A stretch of DNA of 64,000 nucleotides from NCBI RefSeq assembly GCF_046533115.1, contig NZ_JAJQRC010000005.1, positions 46,906 to 110,905 on the forward strand, in the 5' to 3' direction. Below, in pieces: positions 59,444-64,000 of this stretch (the stretch's first letter is position 1; every line of letters begins with the position of its first letter). The translations under genes and the position numbers were made by a program. The notes below the pieces were generated by a model that did no database searches, was not told the origin of the DNA, and saw nothing but the letters and a program-made list of their open reading frames with translations. The stretch is from JAIRMO01 sp046533115 (GTDB lineage: Bacteria > Spirochaetota > Spirochaetia > Treponematales > Breznakiellaceae).

Positions 59444-60619
59444 ATGTTCCGCATACGCACGATAAATAAGATATCCTCCGACGGCCTTGACCTTTTCCCC
59501 CGGGATCTCTACGAGGTGGCCAGCGATCTGCCAAACCCCGACGCCATCCTGGTGAGGAGCGACAGCCTTCACGGCATAGAATTCCCCCAGACCCTTAAGG
59601 CAATCGCCCGGGCAGGCGCGGGGGTCAACAATATCCCCGTCGCCCAGTGCAGTGAGCGGGGGGTGGTGGTCTTTAACACCCCCGGGGGGAATGCCAACGC
59701 GGTTAAGGAATTGACCATCGCCGCCCTGCTCCTCGCATCCCGGACCATCCTGGAGGGGATCGCCTGGGTGAGATCCCTCAAGGAAAAGGCCGACGAGGTA
59801 CCGGAACTGGTGGAAAAGGGGAAGGGCCGGTTTACGGGGCCGGAAATCCGGGGGAAGACCATCGGCGTGATCGGTCTGGGGGCAGTGGGGGTGATGGTGG
59901 CCAACGACGCCGCGGCCCTGGGGATGAAGGTTATCGGCTACGACCCCTATATATCGGTGGAAGCGGCCTGGAACCTCTCCCGCCATATTGAACGGGCGGA
60001 AACCCTGGAGGGGCTCCTGGCCCGGGCCGATTATGTTACCCTCCATGTGCCCCTCTCGGATACCACCAAGGGGCTTTTGGACGCGGAAAAGTTCCGGATC
60101 ATGAAAAAGGGCGCCCGGATCATTAACCTTGCCCGGGGAGGGCTGGTAAACGAAGCGGAGATCATCGAGGCCCTGGTTTCGGAAAAACTGGGGGTCTATG
60201 TGACGGATTTTCCCACCGCGGAACTATTGGCCTGTCCCCGGACCATCTGTATCCCCCATCTGGGGGCTTCCACCCCGGAAGCGGAGGATAACTGCGCGGC
60301 TATGGCGGTACATCAGCTTATGGAATTTCTTGAATCCGGGAATATCAAAAATTCGGTGAATTTTCCCCGGTGCCGTCTGGAACAGCGGGCTCCCTGCCGG
60401 CTGTTAGTGGTAAACCGCAACATCCCCAACATGGTCGGCCAGATAACCACCATCCTCGCCGGGGCGGGGATCAATATCACGGATCTGATCAACCACCACC
60501 GGGACGAATACGCCTATAATATCATCGATACGGAGCAGCGGCTCCCTCCCGGCGTCCGGGAACAGCTTGAAAAGGTGGAGGGGATCATCCGGGTCAGAAC
60601 CATCGAACAGATTGAATAA
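59444..60619 (+). CDS. serA: D-3-phosphoglycerate dehydrogenase
   Basis: The protein has 391 residues. It oxidises 3-phosphoglycerate with NAD+, the first step of serine synthesis. The Rossmann motif is GVIGLGAVGVMVANDAAALG with the cofactor Asp in GYDPYIS. The active-site Arg is in NLARGGLVNEAEI and the His in PHLGASTPEAEDN. A C-terminal ACT domain (about 320-391: MVGQITTILAGAGINITDLI) suggests feedback control by serine. It is the compact ACT-only type, without the intervening domain. It starts directly at the serC stop. Confidence 0.96.
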   Translation: MFRIRTINKISSDGLDLFPRDLYEVASDLPNPDAILVRSDSLHGIEFPQTLKAIARAGAGVNNIPVAQCSERGVVVFNTPGGNANAVKELTIAALLLASRTILEGIAWVRSLKEKADEVPELVEKGKGRFTGPEIRGKTIGVIGLGAVGVMVANDAAALGMKVIGYDPYISVEAAWNLSRHIERAETLEGLLARADYVTLHVPLSDTTKGLLDAEKFRIMKKGARIINLARGGLVNEAEIIEALVSEKLGVYVTDFPTAELLACPRTICIPHLGASTPEAEDNCAAMAVHQLMEFLESGNIKNSVNFPRCRLEQRAPCRLLVVNRNIPNMVGQITTILAGAGINITDLINHHRDEYAYNIIDTEQRLPPGVREQLEKVEGIIRVRTIEQIE

Positions 60620-60715
60620 ATATGAAAATAGTACCATATTTTACTAAATTGTACTGTTTTTTGACAAAATTTTCAAAAAATCGTGTTAAAAATGTTGTTT
60701 TTTTGCCTTAAATGT

Positions 60716-60761
60716 GATATAATAGTAAGGGAAAAGCGGTCGGTTCGATCCGCTTTTTTTA
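60716..60761 (+). terminator. Terminator after serA, with a TATAAT box immediately before it
   Basis: AAAAGCGG...CCGCTTTTTTT (about 60733-60760) is a hairpin with a T-run. TATAAT lies at about 60717-60722, just before the hairpin, and a TTGACA lies at about 60661, so a very short transcript or an attenuator for the next gene is possible. The rest of 60620-60861 is AT-rich. A GCGGC/GCCGC stem near 60822-60837 is also present. Confidence 0.75.
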
Positions 60762-60861
60762 AAGTTAGGATAAAAACTAACCGAAACTTAAAATTGGCTT
60801 AATGGGTAAAATATGCCGGCGGCGGATGAGCCGCTAAAAAAAGAATGAGGTGTTTATAATT

Positions 60862-61644
60862 TTGTATTTAAAGTGGAAAGCGTTTTTTTATATAGGGGTG
60901 GTGTCAATAATATTATCCGTCGTGGTAACCACTTCTATCGTTTTTGCCTATACCCCCGCTCCTCCGGAGCCGGATGTGATCGAGCCGGTTAGTTCGGTGG
61001 AAATTCCGGCATGGCTGGCTTTGGATATGGCAAATTCTTCCATCTTTGAGTCGGGAAAACGGCGGGACATCATCCTTGAAACCTACCGGGACCCCAATTT
61101 TAGGGATGAGGTGATCGCTTTTTTCAGTTTGATCGCCGATTCCCGGCTATTGGCTTCGATTATCCTTGCCCAGGCGGAGGCATACAATGTTTCCCCTGCC
61201 CTGGCTTTTGCCTTATGTAAGGAAGAAAGTCAGTTTACGGTACGGGCGATCAACCGGAAAAACGTAAACGGCAGCATTGACCGCGGTCTGTTTCAGCTTA
61301 ACAACCGGTCGTTCCCCCAGCTCAAGGAAGCGGACTTTTTTAACCCCGAGACCAATACCCAACAGGGCATGGCCCATCTGCGTTGGTGCCTGGACACGGC
61401 GGGCTCGGAGCTTGCGGCCCTGGCCATGTACAATGCCGGGGCAACCAAGGTCAAATCCAACAATACCCCCAAACGGACCCTGGATTATATTTCCCGAATT
61501 CTGGACTCCCGGGACCGGATCGAAGAGGCTTTTCGGGTTGAGTATCTTTTGAATGAAGATTTCCATACGCCCCATGACCCGGCGACACCGGCCGCCGAAA
61601 AAAGAGCGGAGCTGGTCCAAATAGCCTTTTTCCCCTACCGGTAA
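60862..61644 (+). CDS. Membrane-anchored lytic transglycosylase (SLT family)
   Basis: A TTG at 60862 behind GAGGTG is the best start; a GTG 12 bases upstream is the alternative. The product has about 260 residues. One membrane anchor (FYIGVVSIILSVVVTTSIVF) puts the enzyme in the periplasm. The SLT domain has the catalytic Glu at about residue 122 in CKEESQFTVRAINRK, then GLFQLNNRSFPQL and AALAMYNAGATKVKSN. It cleaves peptidoglycan glycan strands, perhaps to let flagella or envelope complexes through. It is not linked to neighbours by operon. Confidence 0.9.
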   Translation: MYLKWKAFFYIGVVSIILSVVVTTSIVFAYTPAPPEPDVIEPVSSVEIPAWLALDMANSSIFESGKRRDIILETYRDPNFRDEVIAFFSLIADSRLLASIILAQAEAYNVSPALAFALCKEESQFTVRAINRKNVNGSIDRGLFQLNNRSFPQLKEADFFNPETNTQQGMAHLRWCLDTAGSELAALAMYNAGATKVKSNNTPKRTLDYISRILDSRDRIEEAFRVEYLLNEDFHTPHDPATPAAEKRAELVQIAFFPYR

Positions 61645-61673
61645 GCCAGCCGATTGGGCCATAAAAGAGGATG

Positions 61674-61816
61674 ACCACAAAGGCGCAGAAGAGAGAGAGA
61701 GAGGAATTAGGAGTGAGGAATGAAAAGTGAAGAGGTTGGTCTCATTCCTCACTTTTAACTCCTCCCTCCTCTCTTAATTCTTCTTCCTTCCTTATTCGCC
61801 CTGCGCCTTCGTGGTA
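61674..61816. repeat. Family-B inverted repeat between the transglycosylase and antiporter genes
   Basis: accacaaaggcgcagaagag at the left and ccctgcgccttcgtggt at the right enclose a purine-rich then pyrimidine-rich mirror (ggaatgaaaagtgaagagg / ctcattcctcacttttaac). Confidence 0.72.
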
Positions 61817-61847
61817 AATTTCTTAAATTCTATATATAGGTAAGGAT

Positions 61848-63911
61848 ATGAGTGAACGGATGGCGGAATTGGTTCTGCAGCTTGGTTTTATCATCTTCGT
61901 GGTCCGTATCTGCGGCAGGCTGGCAAAGGGGCTGGGGATTCCCCCGGTATTGGGGGAATTGCTCTCGGGGGTCATCGTCGGTCCCTACGCCCTGGGAGGG
62001 CTGGCCCTGCCGGGGTTTCCCCGGGGCTTTTTTCCACTGGAAGCGGGTCCCCTGGCGGTCAGCGCCGAACTCTACGCCTTTGCCGTGGTGGCGTCAATTA
62101 TTCTGCTTTTTGCCTCCGGCCTGGAGACGGATCTGGGGCTTTTCCTGCGGTATTCTTTGGCGGGAGGGGTCATCGGCATCGGGGGGGTGATTCTTTCCTT
62201 TGTCATAGGCGGCCTTACCGGGGCGGCCCTGCTCCACGCTTCCTTTACGGACCCCCGGTGTCTTTTTCTGGGGGTCCTCTCCACCGCTACTTCGGTGGGG
62301 ATCACCGCCCGGATCCTCTCGGACCATAAGCGGATGGATTCCCCCGAAGGGGTGACCATCCTCGCCGCGGCGGTGTTCGACGATGTCCTGGGGATTATCA
62401 TGCTGGCGGTGGTCTTGGGCATCGTGGCGGTGATTACCGGGGGACCGGGCGGCCCGGACGCCCTGAATGCCTCCGGCGTGTTGGGTATTGCCGGCAAGGC
62501 CTTTGGTATCTGGCTGGGTTTTACCATCCTGGGCCTTGTTTTTTCAAAAAAAATCGCCGCCTTCCTTAAATTTTTTAAACAAACCTTTGATTTTTCCATT
62601 CTTGCCCTGGGCATCGCCCTGATTCTGGCGGGAATTTTTGAAAAACAGGGGCTGGCCATGATCATCGGCGCCTATATTTCCGGCCTTTCCCTGTCAAAAA
62701 CCGATATTGCCGCGGTTATTCAGGAGCGGATCCGGGGGCTTTACGAGTTTTTTGTCCCTGTTTTTTTCGCGGTTATGGGGATGATGGTCAATGTGAAGGA
62801 AATTTTTTCCCTCCGGGTGCTGATCTTTGGGGCCCTGTATACGGCCGGGGCGGTCCTGGCCAAAATAGCCGGCTGCGGCGGCCCGGCCCTGCTCATGGGC
62901 TTTAACCTGCGGGGGGCCCTGCGGATAGGGGCCGGGATGGTCCCCCGGGGGGAGGTGGCCCTGATCATTGCCGGTATCGGCCTGGCCTCGGGGATCCTGG
63001 ACAATCAGCTTTTCGCGGTGATCATCCTGATGACCCTGATTACCACCCTGACCGCGCCCCCCCTGCTGAGCGTCTTCCTTAAAAAATCCGGTTCCGGGAC
63101 CAAAAAACCGGTCAAGGGGGACGATTCCGCTGCCGCGGCCTGGGAATTCCACTCCCTTGAGATCGCCGATATGGTGCTCGATACCCTCCTTAAGGACCTC
63201 AAGGCCGAGGGCTTTTATGTCCAGATGATGAATATGGACGAGGGACTCTTCCAGGCCCGGAAGGGGGATAGTGCCCTTTCCATCACCAAAAAAGAAAGCG
63301 CCCTAACCATCGAAACAAGCCAGGTGGACATGCCCTTTGTAAAAACCGCGGTGTACGAGGTGATCCTGGGCCTGCATGATACGATACAACAGCTAAAGCG
63401 TTTGTCGGACCCCCGGGCAATGAAACAGGAGCTCTCCAGCCTGGAAGGCCGGAGCCGGGAGGAGGTCCTCTCCCTGATCGATCCCGAAGGCATCATCCTG
63501 GGCCTCAAGGGGAATACCAAGGAGGAGATTATCACGGAGCTGGTGGATCTCCTGGATAGGCAGGGAAAGCTGTTGAACCGGGACGAGGCGCTGCGGGACG
63601 TGCTGCAGCGGGAAAAGACCATGAGCACCGGCATGGAACACGGCATCGCCCTGCCCCACGGCAAAAGCGAGGCGGTGGCGGATATCTGCGTGGCGGTGGG
63701 GGTAAAAAAAGAAGGGGTCGATTTTGAATCCCTGGACGGAGAAAAATCCCGCCTGTTTATTCTGATGATCTCCCCCAAAAAAACCAGCGGTCCCCATATC
63801 CAGTTCCTTGCCGCCATAGGGGCGGTACTCAAGGACGAAACCCTCCGGGAACAGGTGATCAGCGCCGATTTTAAAGAAGACGTGGCGCTCCTGCTCCAAC
63901 GGGGATCTTAG
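61848..63911 (+). CDS. CPA2-type cation/proton antiporter fused to a PTS EIIA domain
   Basis: The protein has 687 residues. About 12 membrane helices (residues 8-405) match the CPA2 Na+/H+ exchanger family (GIPPVLGELLSGVIVGPYAL; VFDDVLGIIMLAVVLGIVAV, with the paired acids of the transport site; GAGMVPRGEVALIIAGIGLA). A soluble region of about 120 residues links to a C-terminal PTS EIIA type-2 domain (about 545-687) with phospho-acceptor His604 in GIALPHGKSEAV. Such fusions let the phosphotransferase state of the cell control ion exchange. The ATG lies downstream of the family-B repeat. The TAG stop coincides with the start of repeat-cassette copy 3. Confidence 0.92.
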   Translation: MSERMAELVLQLGFIIFVVRICGRLAKGLGIPPVLGELLSGVIVGPYALGGLALPGFPRGFFPLEAGPLAVSAELYAFAVVASIILLFASGLETDLGLFLRYSLAGGVIGIGGVILSFVIGGLTGAALLHASFTDPRCLFLGVLSTATSVGITARILSDHKRMDSPEGVTILAAAVFDDVLGIIMLAVVLGIVAVITGGPGGPDALNASGVLGIAGKAFGIWLGFTILGLVFSKKIAAFLKFFKQTFDFSILALGIALILAGIFEKQGLAMIIGAYISGLSLSKTDIAAVIQERIRGLYEFFVPVFFAVMGMMVNVKEIFSLRVLIFGALYTAGAVLAKIAGCGGPALLMGFNLRGALRIGAGMVPRGEVALIIAGIGLASGILDNQLFAVIILMTLITTLTAPPLLSVFLKKSGSGTKKPVKGDDSAAAAWEFHSLEIADMVLDTLLKDLKAEGFYVQMMNMDEGLFQARKGDSALSITKKESALTIETSQVDMPFVKTAVYEVILGLHDTIQQLKRLSDPRAMKQELSSLEGRSREEVLSLIDPEGIILGLKGNTKEEIITELVDLLDRQGKLLNRDEALRDVLQREKTMSTGMEHGIALPHGKSEAVADICVAVGVKKEGVDFESLDGEKSRLFILMISPKKTSGPHIQFLAAIGAVLKDETLREQVISADFKEDVALLLQRGS

Positions 63912-64000
63912 GAACTGTTCAAGAATAAAATGCGATGCATTTTATTCTAATTGCTTACGCAATAACGAAATAACTTGCCCTTTTGGGCAAGTTATTTTTG
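63908..64000. repeat. Hairpin cassette, copy 3 (variant arms, cut by the window end)
   Basis: CTTAGGAACTGTTCAAGAAT, GAATAAAATGC...GCATTTTATTC and taattgcttacgcaat are shared with the copies at 23988 and 28031. The second hairpin is different in sequence (AAATAACTTGCCC-TTTT-GGGCAAGTTATTT) and is followed by T. It would end transcription of the antiporter gene. Confidence 0.75.

Noticed and set aside
60733..60761. A GGTTCGATCC stretch resembling a tRNA T-loop
   Set aside because: No other tRNA arms are present; it is the loop of a terminator hairpin.

Overview
The window reads as chromosome of a spirochaete, most likely a termite-gut type Treponema. The evidence is a canonical periplasmic flagellin FlaB, flagellar genes with sigma-28-like promoters (flaB, flgM, fliS), several large TPR proteins, spirochaete-style lipoboxes, and a GC-rich coding style interrupted by short AT-rich islands. 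The species assignment is inference from protein character only. No rRNA, tRNA or CRISPR array was found.

Layout. 1-3190 (minus): a near-consensus promoter and a cobalamin riboswitch lead into a lipoprotein, a TonB-dependent receptor and the start of an exported protein, i.e. a B12-uptake locus. 3433-6247: a chemoreceptor and an AraC regulator. 6390-14728 (plus): a ribose/galactofuranose-type ABC sugar importer with a cupin-like protein and a large DUF5107-TPR protein. 15000-18220: small accessory genes, a lone HigA-like regulator with a histone-H1-like tail, and a PTS EIIA gene broken by a frameshift and a repeat. 18221-27982: uppP, large TPR proteins, a glycogen-binding-domain protein, a GerMN protein and a solute-binding protein. 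28137-30163: a vapBC-type toxin-antitoxin pair and a DUF1015 protein. 30688-34788: a D-galactonate pathway (dgoD, a KDG/KDGal kinase, a KDPG/KDPGal aldolase, an IclR regulator) with two matching operators, followed by an IS30 remnant. 35517-39373: fliS, a flgN-like gene and polA. 46446-39370 (minus): smc, yhhN and an EndoQ-UvrD fusion. 46857-49207 (minus): a TrmH-family methyltransferase, flgM and rsmI. 49265-51538: three poorly known genes. 51797-53120: flaB, driven by a sigma-28-like promoter through a long leader packed with hairpins. 53399-58034: a TPR protein, a Gx-transporter/NusG_II/slyD cluster and thrC. 58186-60619: serC-serA behind a CRP-like palindrome. 60862-63911: a lytic transglycosylase and an antiporter-EIIA fusion.

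The most unusual layer is intergenic. Families of non-autonomous inverted repeats (a TTCGTG 9-nt-period family, an AAGGCGCAG family and a GGACCCGCGC hairpin cassette) sit between genes. Their ends often coincide with the stop codons of flanking genes, and one copy has truncated a PTS EIIA gene. The other strong points are the hairpin array in the flaB leader, the EndoQ-helicase fusion, an SMC with no recognisable hinge, and the shared TGAAACA operators of the galactonate genes.
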